Source: Sphingomonas qomolangmaensis (lineage in GTDB: Bacteria; Pseudomonadota; Alphaproteobacteria; Sphingomonadales; Sphingomonadaceae). From it: a stretch of DNA of 64,000 nt. The stretch is taken from positions 1,983,501-2,047,500 of the forward strand of contig NZ_CP101740.1 in NCBI RefSeq assembly GCF_024496245.1. The letters run 5' to 3'. A program made the position numbers and the translations under genes. Numbering within the stretch: the first letter of the stretch is position 1; the number at the start of each line of letters is the position of its first letter. Under the pieces are notes generated by a model. That model was not told where the DNA came from. It saw nothing but the letters and a program-made list of their open reading frames with translations, and did no database searches. Of the stretch, positions 52,347 through 60,461 are shown piece by piece.

Positions 52347-52470
52347 TCGGTATCTCCTGGCCGTGGATCGGGCGGCAATGGGTCGCGCACTATAGCGCGG
52401 GGTTGCCGCGGCGCAATGTACGACAAAAGTGGCGGTCGTGTTCCGCCCGCGGGAGGAGCCCTACCCCATA

Positions 52471-52556
52471 TCCGTCGCCCCAGCGAAAGCTGGGGCCTCT
52501 CCGTTGCCAGGCACTCGCCTCGCCGCAGAAGACCCCAGCATTCGCTGGGGTGACGA
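52471..52556. repeat. Palindromic repeat, CCCCAGCGAAAGCTGGGG family
   Basis: CGCCCCAGCGAAAGCTGGGG at the 5' side and GACCCCAGCATTCGCTGGGG at the 3' side. Second member of the family at 38851. Lies between the PHA depolymerase promoter region and the ABC transporter. Confidence 0.8.
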
Positions 52557-52610
52557 AATGTGGAGCACTGGGCAGTTCCCCCCGCGTCAACTTCGCGCTA
52601 CGCCCGTGCC

Positions 52611-54404
52611 ATGGCCACCTCCGCCGCGACGCTCGCTTCTCCGCCCAAGCCCCCGGCAAAGAAACTCAGCAGCCTGCTGATCGTCTGGCGCTTCACCAGG
52701 GCCTATCCGCTGCAGCTGGCGGGCGCGGTGGTCGCGCTGATCGTCGCCGCGACCGCGACGCTCTATGTGCCGCGCACCTTCCAGCTGGTGGTCGACAACG
52801 GCTTTGCCGGCGGCACCGATCCGGCGTCGATCGCGCCCTATTTCCACCGGCTGCTGATAGTGGTGGGCATCCTCGCGCTGGCGACCGCCGGGCGCTTCTA
52901 TTTCGTCTCATGGCTCGCCGAGCGCACCGTCGCCGACATGCGCAACGCGGTGCATCGCAATCTGCTGCGGCTCGCGCCCAAATGGTTCGAGGAAAACCGC
53001 CCCTCCGAAATCGCCTCGCGCCTCACTGCCGATACCGCGATCGTCGAACAGATCGTGGGATCGACGGTGTCGGTGGCGCTGCGCAACGTGCTCGTCGGCT
53101 TTGGCGGTCTCGCCTATCTGTTCGCGCTCAGCCCCAAGATCGCGTTGTACCTCGTCGTCGGCATCCCGATCGTCATCCTGCCGATCATGGCCTTGGGCGC
53201 GCGGGTGCGGCGCCTGTCGCGGTCGAGCCAGGATCGCGTCGCCGACATCGGCACGATCGCGTCCGAAACCTTGGGCGCGATGAAGATCGTCCAGGCGTTC
53301 GGCCAGGAATCGCGCGAAGCCGATCGCTTCAAGACCGCGGTCGATCGCAGCTTTGTCACCGCCAAGGCGCGCTTCGCCACGCGCGCGCTGATGACCGCAT
53401 TGGTCATTGGCCTATTGTTCGGCGCGGTGACGCTGATCATTTGGGAAGCGGTGAGCGATGTCGCCTCGGGCCGCACCACCGGCGGATCGATCACCGCCTT
53501 CGTCATCACCGCGGGGCTGGTGACCGGATCGTTCGGCGCGCTGATCGAAGTCTATGGCGACCTGCTGCGCGCATCGGGCGCGGCGGCGCGGCTCGCCGAA
53601 CTGCTCTCCGAACAACCCGATATCGCCGCCCCCGCCAACCCGGTGGCGCTGCCGAACCCATCGGTCGGGCGGGTGGCGTTCGACCACGTCACCTTCCGCT
53701 ACCCCACCCGCCCGGAGGTGGCCGCGCTCGCCGATTTCACTTTGTCGGTCGAAAGCGGCGAGACCGTTGCGGTGGTCGGGCCATCGGGGGCGGGCAAATC
53801 GACGTTGTTCCAACTGGTCCAGCGTTTCTACGACCCCGATCAGGGCAAAGTCCTGGTCGATGGCGTGCCGGTCATCGCCGCCGACCCCGCCGATGTGCGC
53901 GGGCGGATCGCGATGGTGCCGCAGGAGACGGTGATCTTCGCCGCCTCTGCGCGCGACAATCTGCGCTACGGCAAATGGGAGGCGAGCGACGAGGAATTGT
54001 GGCGCGCCGCCGCCGACGCCAACGCCGCCGACTTCCTGCGCGCCTTGCCGGAGGGGCTCGACACCTTCCTCGGCGAAGGCGGCGCGCGGCTGTCGGGCGG
54101 TCAGCGCCAGCGGCTCGCGATCGCCCGCGCGCTGCTGCGCGATGCGCCAATCCTGCTGCTCGACGAGGCGACCTCGGCGCTCGATGCCGAAAGCGAACGG
54201 CTGGTACAGGACGCGCTCGAACGGCTGATGCGCGACCGCACCACGCTGGTGATCGCGCATCGCCTGGCAACGGTACGCGCGGCGCAGCGGATCGTGGTGA
54301 TGGACGAAGGCCGCATCGTCGAAATGGGCAGCCACGCGGAGTTGATCGCGCGCGGCGGGCTGTATGCAAGGCTCGCGAGTTTGCAGTTCAGCGAGGCGGC
54401 GTAG
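52611..54404 (+). CDS. ABC transporter, fused permease and ATPase (MsbA-related)
   Basis: 597-aa half-transporter of the ABCB type. N-terminal permease domain with six helices (VALIVAATATLYVPRTFQLV, RNVLVGFGGLAYLFALSPKI and others). C-terminal ATPase: Walker A GPSGAGKST, signature LSGGQRQRLAIARALL, Walker B ILLLDEATSALD, followed by IAHRLATV. Exports lipids, peptides or drugs as a homodimer. ATG 52611 chosen; an upstream in-frame ATG would run through the repeat. Followed by a palindromic repeat and the saccharopine-like gene. Confidence 0.93.
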   Translation: MATSAATLASPPKPPAKKLSSLLIVWRFTRAYPLQLAGAVVALIVAATATLYVPRTFQLVVDNGFAGGTDPASIAPYFHRLLIVVGILALATAGRFYFVSWLAERTVADMRNAVHRNLLRLAPKWFEENRPSEIASRLTADTAIVEQIVGSTVSVALRNVLVGFGGLAYLFALSPKIALYLVVGIPIVILPIMALGARVRRLSRSSQDRVADIGTIASETLGAMKIVQAFGQESREADRFKTAVDRSFVTAKARFATRALMTALVIGLLFGAVTLIIWEAVSDVASGRTTGGSITAFVITAGLVTGSFGALIEVYGDLLRASGAAARLAELLSEQPDIAAPANPVALPNPSVGRVAFDHVTFRYPTRPEVAALADFTLSVESGETVAVVGPSGAGKSTLFQLVQRFYDPDQGKVLVDGVPVIAADPADVRGRIAMVPQETVIFAASARDNLRYGKWEASDEELWRAAADANAADFLRALPEGLDTFLGEGGARLSGGQRQRLAIARALLRDAPILLLDEATSALDAESERLVQDALERLMRDRTTLVIAHRLATVRAAQRIVVMDEGRIVEMGSHAELIARGGLYARLASLQFSEAA

Positions 54405-54415
54405 CATCCGAAAAG

Positions 54416-54610
54416 CCTTCTCCCGCTGGCGGGAGAAGGATACCGAAGCTTGGTCGCGAAGCGGCCTAGCGTAGGTTGGATGAGGGTGGTGCGGCGCTTT
54501 CGCGCCGCGCGGTCGCAAGTGCGACCGCAGCACCCTCACCCCGCTACGACTAGGCCTCGCTAAAAAAGCGACACCAAGTCTGCGCACCCTCTCCCGCCAG
54601 CGGGAGAGGG
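54416..54610. repeat. CTTCTCCCGC/CTCTCCCGCC palindromic repeat, long form
   Basis: Left hairpin CCTTCTCCCGCTGGCGGGAG, a centre with several hairpins (GGCGCTTTCGCGCC and GGTCGCAAGTGCGACC), the ACCCTCACCCCGCTACGACT block, and a right hairpin CCTCTCCCGCCAGCGGGAG. About 195 bp, the longest copy seen. Confidence 0.85.
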
Positions 54611-54632
54611 AAGTTTAGGAGGGAGACCACCC

Positions 54633-55790
54633 ATGACCCGCGACTTCGACATCATCGTCTACGGCGCCACCGGCTATACCGGCAGGCTCGTCGCCGAATA
54701 TCTTGCCACCCATTATCCCGACCGCGCCTGGGCGATGGCCGGCCGTTCGCTAACCAAGCTCGAACAGGTCCGCACCGAAATCGGTGCCACCGCCGACGTG
54801 CCGCTGATCACCGCCAATGCCGACGACCCCCCGGCGCTCGCGGCGATGTGCGAGCGCGCGCAGGTCGTCGTCACCACCGTCGGCCCCTACCAGCTCCACG
54901 GCGAAGCATTGCTCGCCGCCTGCGCCCAAACCGGCACCGGCTATGTCGATCTGTGCGGCGAACCCGCCTGGATGCGCCAGATGATCGACAAATATGACGC
55001 CGCCGCCAAGGCTTCGGGCGCGCGCATCCTGTTTTCCTGTGGTTTCGATTCGATCCCGTTCGACCTTGGCGTCTGGACGCTGCAACAAGCGGCAAAGGCC
55101 AGGTTCGGCCGCCCCGCCCCGCGTGTCAAATGCCGGATCCGCAAGATGCAGGGCACCTTCAGCGGCGGCACCTTCGCCAGCGCCAAGGCGACGATGGCCG
55201 CCGCTGCGCGCGACATGGGCATCCTCAAGCTGATGATCGATCCCTTCGCGCTCACGCCTGGGTTCGACGGGCCGCCGCAGCCCAAGGGGATGCTGCCCGA
55301 ATATGACGCTGCCGTCGGCGCCTGGGTCGCGCCGTTCGTGATGGCGGCGATCAACACCAAGAATGTCCACCGCACCAACGCGCTGCTCGGCCACGCTTAT
55401 GGCACCGACTTCGTCTATGACGAGATGATGATCGCGCCGGGCCTGGGCGACATCGGCAAGGCAGCCGCCGAGGCGATCGCCAGGATGAACCCGATCGGCG
55501 GCGACAAGGGCCCCGCCCCCGGCGAAGGCCCGACCAAGGAAGCGCGCGAGGCTGGGTATTACGACATTCTCTTCATCGGTGAGATACCCAGCGGCGAGCG
55601 GATCGAAGCCGTGGTTACCGGCGACCGCGATCCGGGCTATGGATCGACCAGCAAGATGATCGCCGAGACGGCATTGTGCCTGATCGAGCAGCCGGCGGGG
55701 GGCGGGATCACCACCCCGACCGCGCTGATGGCAGCGCCGCTCCGCGCGCGGCTCGAGGCAAGAGCGGGCCTGACGTTCGTGGCAAGCTAG
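54633..55790 (+). CDS. Saccharopine dehydrogenase-like NAD(P)-binding oxidoreductase
   Basis: 385-aa protein with an N-terminal Rossmann fold, IIVYGATGYTGRLVAEYLAT (residues 6-25), and a second region YVDLCGEPAWMRQMIDKYD. Related proteins act as trans-acting enoyl reductases in lipid synthesis or are annotated only as saccharopine dehydrogenase family. GGAGGGAGA lies just upstream of ATG 54633. The true reaction is unknown here. Placed between two palindromic repeats. Confidence 0.83.
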   Translation: MTRDFDIIVYGATGYTGRLVAEYLATHYPDRAWAMAGRSLTKLEQVRTEIGATADVPLITANADDPPALAAMCERAQVVVTTVGPYQLHGEALLAACAQTGTGYVDLCGEPAWMRQMIDKYDAAAKASGARILFSCGFDSIPFDLGVWTLQQAAKARFGRPAPRVKCRIRKMQGTFSGGTFASAKATMAAAARDMGILKLMIDPFALTPGFDGPPQPKGMLPEYDAAVGAWVAPFVMAAINTKNVHRTNALLGHAYGTDFVYDEMMIAPGLGDIGKAAAEAIARMNPIGGDKGPAPGEGPTKEAREAGYYDILFIGEIPSGERIEAVVTGDRDPGYGSTSKMIAETALCLIEQPAGGGITTPTALMAAPLRARLEARAGLTFVAS

Positions 55791-55805
55791 GGGAAAGCCA
55801 ACTTC

Positions 55806-55910
55806 CTCCCCTCCCTGGAAGGGAGGGGCTGGGGGTGGGTCGGTTCGTTTCGGCCGTCACCCCTGCCAAGCAGCCAACCCAGCCCCTACCCCTCCCTTCC
55901 AGGGAGGGGA
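55806..55910. repeat. CTCCCTGGAAGGGAG palindromic repeat
   Basis: CTCCCCTCCCTGGAAGGGAG on the 5' side and CCTCCCTTCCAGGGAGGGGA on the 3' side, with complementary GGGGCTGGGGGTGGGT / ACCCAGCCCCTACCCC inner arms. A variant of the CTCCCGC family; another copy is at 60349-60453. Lies between converging genes. Confidence 0.85.
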
Positions 55911-55920
55911 GTCCCGCCCC

Positions 55921-56274
55921 CTACCCGCGATAGAAAATCAGCGCCAAGATCGCCGCACCCACCGCCACCGACAAGACGATCGGCACCCATTTGCGCCGCC
56001 GCGCAGCGTCCTGCGCGTCGAGCCGCGACAGGTCGAACCAGTAATTCCCCGGCGCCGCGGTGCGGATTACCCCGCGCGCCTGCAACGCTTCGAACTCGCG
56101 GCGTTCGGCGGGGCCGGGCGGGGCATATTCGATCGCATCCTCGGCGCCGATCGCGTGCAGCGCCAGGAAATGCGACTCCACCCGCCGCCGTGATACCGCG
56201 GTCGCGGTCACGATCGCCGCGCCGACATCGGTGCCGCTGCCGTTTCCCCTGCCGCTGCCGTTGACGCTGTTCAT
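55921..56274 (-). CDS. Small C-terminally membrane-anchored protein, 117 aa
   Basis: Ser/Gly-rich N-terminus, a middle domain with ESHFLALHAIGAEDAIEYAP and ARGVIRTAAPGNYWFDLSRL, and one C-terminal transmembrane helix (WVPIVLSVAVGAAILALIFY). Tail-anchored topology is suggested. ATG 56274 overlaps the RNase R stop by 4 nt, so it is co-translated with rnr. Not recognised; such small proteins downstream of rnr occur in sphingomonads as conserved hypotheticals. Confidence 0.75.
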   Translation of the reverse strand: MNSVNGSGRGNGSGTDVGAAIVTATAVSRRRVESHFLALHAIGAEDAIEYAPPGPAERREFEALQARGVIRTAAPGNYWFDLSRLDAQDAARRRKWVPIVLSVAVGAAILALIFYRG

Positions 56275-58610
56275 CGCCGCTTCTTCCCCTGATGGCGGAT
56301 GTTCGCCGGCCGCCCGCGATGGCGGATCACCCGCGGTGCCCCACGTTTGCCGTCGCTCTCCTGCGCGCCGCTCGCCGATCCCTTGCCGTCGACCAGTTCG
56401 AAGCGAAGCGCGCCCGACACCGGATTGGCCTCGGCGAGTCTGAGCGGCAACCGCATCCCCAGCGCATAGAATTCGCCGGTTTCCTCGCCCACCAGCCGCT
56501 GGCTCGCTTCGTCATAGCGGAAATATTCGCGCCCCAGGTCGCGCGCGGGCACCAGCCCGTCGCCGCCGACGCCGTCGACCGTCGCGAAGAAACCGAAATT
56601 CTTCACGCCAGTGATCCGCGCCTCCATCACCTCGCCGACATGCTCGGAGAGATATGCCGCGACATAGCGATCGACGGTCTCGCGCTCGGCCTCCATCGCG
56701 CGGCGTTCGAGCCCCGAGATCATCTCGCCCACCCGCTCCATCGCGCCGGCATCCTCAGCCGACAGCCCGCCCTCGCCCAGCTTGTACGCATCGACCAGCG
56801 AGCGGTGGACCAGCAGATCGGCATAGCGCCGGATCGGCGAGGTGAAATGCGCGTAGCTGCCCAGCGCCAGCCCGAAATGCCCTGCATTTTGCGGGCCGTA
56901 ATAGGCCTGGGTCTGCGTCCGCAGCACCTGCTGCATCACCTCTTCGCGGAAATCGGCCTCGCCCAGATTGGCGATCACCTGGTTGAAGGTGCGCGGCTGG
57001 ATCACCTGGCCCAGCGCGAAGGCCAATTCGAAGGTCTTGAGATAATCCTTGAGCGCGACCAGCTTCTCGCGCGCTGGCGGCTCGTGAATGCGGTACATCA
57101 CCGGGGCTTTCTTCTTCTCGAGCGCCTTGGCCGCCGCGACATTGGCGGCGATCATGTAATCCTCGATCAGCCGCATCGAATCGAGCCGCTCACGCGGGGC
57201 GACCGACAGGATCCGCCCCTTTTCATCGAGCACGATCCGCCGCTCGGGCAGGTCGAGATCGAGCGGCTGCCGCTTCTCGCGCGCGGCGAAGAGCGCGCGC
57301 CAGCAATCCCAGAGCGGGAGGAGCGTCGAACGGACGAGTTCGGGGGGGACCATGTCCCCCTCCCGCTCGCGGGAGGGGCTAGGGGAGGGCATGTCCGCCA
57401 GTTCGCCGTCCGGGGACAAGCCCTCCCCCGACCCCTCCCGCAAGCGGGAGGGGGGAAGCAGCGCATCCACCGCTGCCTGCGCGTCCTCATACGCAATATT
57501 CGCCGCGATCCGCACCACAGCACGACTAAACCGCCAGTCCTTCAGCTCGCCATCCTTGCCCACCCGCAAATGGCACGCCAGCGCTGCCCGATCGACGCCT
57601 TCCTTCAGCGAGCACACATCCGCCGACAGGATCTCGGGCAGCATCGGTACCACCCGATCGGGGAAATATACCGAATTGCCACGCTTGCGCGCCTCGCGGT
57701 CGAGCTTCGATCCGGGGCGGACATAGAAGGACACATCGGCGATCGCGACGATCGCGCGCCAGCCGCCTTCGTTCGAGGGATCGTCGTCGGGCGCGGCCCA
57801 GACGGCATCGTCATGGTCGCGCGCATCGGCAGGATCGATCGCGACGATGGGCAGGTGACGCAAATCCTCGCGGTCATCGCCCAGGGGCAGCTTCGCCATC
57901 CGCTCGGCCTCGGCCAGCAGTTCCTCCGAAAACACGTTCGGAATCCCGTGCCGGTGGATCGCGATCATCGAGAAGCTGCGCGGCGCGAACGGATCACCCA
58001 GCCGCTCCACCACCTTCACAACGATCCGCGGCGGCCGCCCGGTCTTCTCGGCCAGCACCAGGTCGCCAGGCTCGGCCTCGCCGCGATCGACCACGGGGAA
58101 ATCGCGCCGCTCCTTCTTCTCCACCCCTTGCAGGAACAGCCGCCCGCCCTCTTCGCGCAGCACGCCCAGCACCATTTCCTCGCCGCGCGCCAGCGTCTTC
58201 ATCGGGTGCGCGATCCAGCCATTGCCGGCTTCCTCGGTGCGCGCCAGGATGCGGTCGCCCGGCCCCAGCGCCGCCTGCTTGCCGCCGCGTTCGCGCACGC
58301 GAAGCCGTGGTGCCGGAATACCCTCAGCCTCCCAGCGTTCGGGCACCGCCCACACGGTATCGCCATCGGCATCGACGATCCGTAGCACCGTCACCTTCGG
58401 CACGCCGCCCATCTTGTGGAACGACCGGCCCGGCGCGCTGTCGATGATCCCCTCATCGGCCATGTCCTTGAGCAAGGCCTTCAGCGCGATCTTGTCCTGC
58501 GCCGACAGGCCGAACGCCTTGGCGATCTCGCGTTTGCCGACCGCGGTGTCCGAATTGGCGATGAAATCGAGGATCTGCTGGCGGCTGGGAAGCCCGGGGC
58601 GTGTACGCAT
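56271..58610 (-). CDS. rnr: Ribonuclease R
   Basis: 779-aa processive 3'-5' exoribonuclease that degrades structured RNA. Domain order: N-terminal winged-helix/cold-shock region (PSRQQILDFIANSDTAVGKR), RNB catalytic domain with IAIDPADARDHDDAVWA and YFPDRVVPMLPE, then HFTSPIRRYADLLVHRSLV, and a C-terminal S1 domain (VGEVMEARITGVKNFGFFAT) with a basic tail. A palindromic repeat is translated in frame at residues ~386-418 (PPSRLREGSGEG...PSPSREREG) within the RNB domain. ATG 58610 gives the family start; a longer frame upstream to 58691 is not family-like. Confidence 0.94.
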   Translation of the reverse strand: MRTRPGLPSRQQILDFIANSDTAVGKREIAKAFGLSAQDKIALKALLKDMADEGIIDSAPGRSFHKMGGVPKVTVLRIVDADGDTVWAVPERWEAEGIPAPRLRVRERGGKQAALGPGDRILARTEEAGNGWIAHPMKTLARGEEMVLGVLREEGGRLFLQGVEKKERRDFPVVDRGEAEPGDLVLAEKTGRPPRIVVKVVERLGDPFAPRSFSMIAIHRHGIPNVFSEELLAEAERMAKLPLGDDREDLRHLPIVAIDPADARDHDDAVWAAPDDDPSNEGGWRAIVAIADVSFYVRPGSKLDREARKRGNSVYFPDRVVPMLPEILSADVCSLKEGVDRAALACHLRVGKDGELKDWRFSRAVVRIAANIAYEDAQAAVDALLPPSRLREGSGEGLSPDGELADMPSPSPSREREGDMVPPELVRSTLLPLWDCWRALFAAREKRQPLDLDLPERRIVLDEKGRILSVAPRERLDSMRLIEDYMIAANVAAAKALEKKKAPVMYRIHEPPAREKLVALKDYLKTFELAFALGQVIQPRTFNQVIANLGEADFREEVMQQVLRTQTQAYYGPQNAGHFGLALGSYAHFTSPIRRYADLLVHRSLVDAYKLGEGGLSAEDAGAMERVGEMISGLERRAMEAERETVDRYVAAYLSEHVGEVMEARITGVKNFGFFATVDGVGGDGLVPARDLGREYFRYDEASQRLVGEETGEFYALGMRLPLRLAEANPVSGALRFELVDGKGSASGAQESDGKRGAPRVIRHRGRPANIRHQGKKRR
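57356..57454. repeat. CTCCCGC/GCGGGAG palindromic repeat inside rnr
   Basis: CCCCCTCCCGCTCGCGGGAG on one side and CCTCCCGCAAGCGGGAGGGG on the other flank about 55 bp. The element is in frame inside the RNase R gene. The left arm is read in a different frame from that used in the putA copy, whereas the right arm gives the same PSR-(K/E)-REG peptide. Confidence 0.9.
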
Positions 58611-58768
58611 GCGCCAGAGATAGGGGGTTGCCGCGCCGAGCGCACCAAAAAACCCCGGGCGACCCGCGCCCGCGCCGATCGCCGCGCACAAAGCCCCGCG
58701 CGTCGGTTGATGCCGCGGCGCAGCATCCCCAAATAGCGGTCAGCAATTACCCCCGAAAAGGAATATGC

Positions 58769-59836
58769 ATGCCAACCCCTACGCAAGGCTATGCCGCGCA
58801 GAGCGCCGACGCGCCGCTCGCTCCCTTCAGCTTCGAACGTCGCGATCCGCAGGCCGATGACGTCGCGATCGACATCCTGCATTGCGGCGTCTGCCATTCG
58901 GACCTCCACACCGCGCGCGGCGAATGGGCCGGCACGCAATATCCGTGCGTCCCCGGTCATGAGATCGTCGGGCGCGTCACCGCGGTCGGCGGCGACGTCA
59001 GCAAGTTCGCGGTCGGCGACATCGTCGGCGTCGGCTGCATGGTCGACAGCTGCGGCGAGTGCGCGTCGTGCAAGGATGGCGAAGAGCAATATTGCGAGAC
59101 GACGGGCTTCGTCGGCACCTATAACGGTCACGATCCGGTAATGGGTGGCCACACTTTCGGCGGCTATTCGGACCATATCGTCGTCAAGCAAGGCTTCGTG
59201 CTCAAGATCACGCATGACGAAGCCGATCTCGCCGCGGTCGCGCCGTTGCTTTGCGCAGGGATCACCACCTATTCGCCGCTCAAGCATTGGGGCGTCGGGC
59301 CGGGCCAGAAGGTCGGAATCGTCGGCCTTGGCGGCCTTGGCCATATGGGCGTCAAGATCGCCGCGGCGATGGGCGCCGAGGTCTATGTCTTCTCGACCAG
59401 CCCGAACAAACGCGACGACGCCAAGCGTCTTGGCGCGACCGACCTGATCGTGTCGAAGGACGAAGCCGCGATGGCGGAACATGCCGGCAGCTTCGATTTC
59501 ATCCTCAACACCGTCGCCGCCAGCCACGACCTCAACACCTTCCTCGCGCTGCTCAAGCGCGACGGCACGATGACGCTGGTCGGTGTGCCCGAGCATCCGC
59601 ATGCGGCGCTCGAAGTCGGCAACCTCGTCTTCCGCCGCCGTGCCCTTGCGGGCTCGCTGATCGGCGGCATCGCCGAGACGCAGGAAATGCTCGATTTCTG
59701 CCAGCAGCACGGCATCGTCTCGGACATCGAAACGATCGCGATCGGCGACGTCAACGAAGCGTACGAGCGGATGGTCAAGAGCGACGTGAAATACCGCTTC
59801 GTCATCGACATCGATACGCTGAAGCAGGCGGCGTAA
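58769..59836 (+). CDS. Zinc-dependent NAD(P) alcohol dehydrogenase (YahK/CAD type)
   Basis: 355-aa MDR-family alcohol dehydrogenase. Catalytic zinc region HCGVCHSDLHTARGEW and PCVPGHEIVGRV; structural zinc Cys cluster CGECASCKDGEEQYCETTG; cofactor motif GIVGLGGLGHMGVKIAAA. Interconverts aldehydes and alcohols. AAAAGGA is 6 nt upstream of ATG 58769. Divergent from rnr. Followed by a C-rich run and a palindromic repeat. Confidence 0.94.
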   Translation: MPTPTQGYAAQSADAPLAPFSFERRDPQADDVAIDILHCGVCHSDLHTARGEWAGTQYPCVPGHEIVGRVTAVGGDVSKFAVGDIVGVGCMVDSCGECASCKDGEEQYCETTGFVGTYNGHDPVMGGHTFGGYSDHIVVKQGFVLKITHDEADLAAVAPLLCAGITTYSPLKHWGVGPGQKVGIVGLGGLGHMGVKIAAAMGAEVYVFSTSPNKRDDAKRLGATDLIVSKDEAAMAEHAGSFDFILNTVAASHDLNTFLALLKRDGTMTLVGVPEHPHAALEVGNLVFRRRALAGSLIGGIAETQEMLDFCQQHGIVSDIETIAIGDVNEAYERMVKSDVKYRFVIDIDTLKQAA

Positions 59837-59873
59837 CGCGACCCTGTCCGTTGGGGGGCATGCGCCCCCCCCC

Positions 59874-59961
59874 CCGTTCGTGCTGAGCTTGTCGAAGCAC
59901 TGTTCTTCCTTTTGCGGGTCGCAAAAGAAGAGCGGCACTTCGACAAGCTCAGTGCGAACGG
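59874..59961. repeat. Palindromic repeat, CGTTCGTGCTGAGCTTGTCG family
   Basis: CGTTCGTGCTGAGCTTGTCG and the near-complement CGACAAGCTCAGTGCGAACG flank an inner hairpin (CTTTTGCGGGTCGCAAAAG). It is preceded by GGGGGG/CCCCCC arms with an 11-C run at 59865-59875. Related to the longer element at 22082-22229. Confidence 0.85.
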
Positions 59962-60072
59962 TTTAGGGGACGGCAGTTCCCTCTGAACGCGAAGGATGCC
60001 CTTATCCCAAGCCTAGCGCTGAAACTCGCTGGCATCGCGATCCTGGCCAGCGCCTATTGGCAGCTCGTCAGC

Positions 60073-60360
60073 ATGCTGACCGACGTTCGCGAGCCGTGGG
60101 ACGCTCACGCCTATTGGACCCTCGCCTACCCGGCCTCGGTAGCGCTGTCCGCCATCGCGGGTCGGTTTCTGGGCAAGCGCGCGTGGCTTGCAGGGGTCGT
60201 CGTTACCTTCGCGCAAGCGCCGGTGATGTGGCTCAACAACGGCACCGGCGCGCTATGGGCGGTGGGGCTACTGTTCCTCACGATATTGGCGATTCCCTGC
60301 GGGCTCGCTTCGGCGTTGGCCGGGCGGTTCTGGCCGATCGCCAAAAACTCCCCGCCCTGA
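60073..60360 (+). CDS. Small multi-pass membrane protein, start uncertain
   Basis: At least three hydrophobic segments: SVALSAIAGRFLGKRAWLAG, VVVTFAQAPVMWLNNGTGAL and AVGLLFLTILAIPCGLASAL. Only ATG 60073 is usable in frame, but the same frame reads on upstream as a convincing further transmembrane segment (LIPSLALKLAGIAILASAYW from 60001). A GAAGGATG just upstream starts in another frame and meets a stop after six codons. A one-base change near 59996-60015 would join them, so the annotated gene may be frameshifted. Its 3' end and stop lie in the palindromic repeat at 60349. Function unknown. Confidence 0.5.
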   Translation: MLTDVREPWDAHAYWTLAYPASVALSAIAGRFLGKRAWLAGVVVTFAQAPVMWLNNGTGALWAVGLLFLTILAIPCGLASALAGRFWPIAKNSPP

Positions 60361-60453
60361 AGGGGAGGGGTTGGGGGTGGGTGCGCCCGCGAGGAAACGC
60401 CATGCCCACCAACCGGCCAACCCACCCCCTGCCCCTCCCTTCCAGGGAGGGGA
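60349..60453. repeat. CCCCTCCC palindromic repeat
   Basis: CTCCCCGCCCTGAAGGGGAGG on the left and CCCTCCCTTCCAGGGAGGGG on the right, with GGGGTTGGGGGTGGGT / ACCCACCCCCTGCCCC inner arms. It contains the stop codon of the small membrane gene and lies just before the end of proS. Confidence 0.82.
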
Positions 60454-60461
60454 GCAACCCC

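Noticed and set aside
59851..59875. Intrinsic terminator after the alcohol dehydrogenase
   Set aside because: A G6/C6 hairpin is present but is followed by C and not by a T run, so it is not called as a terminator.
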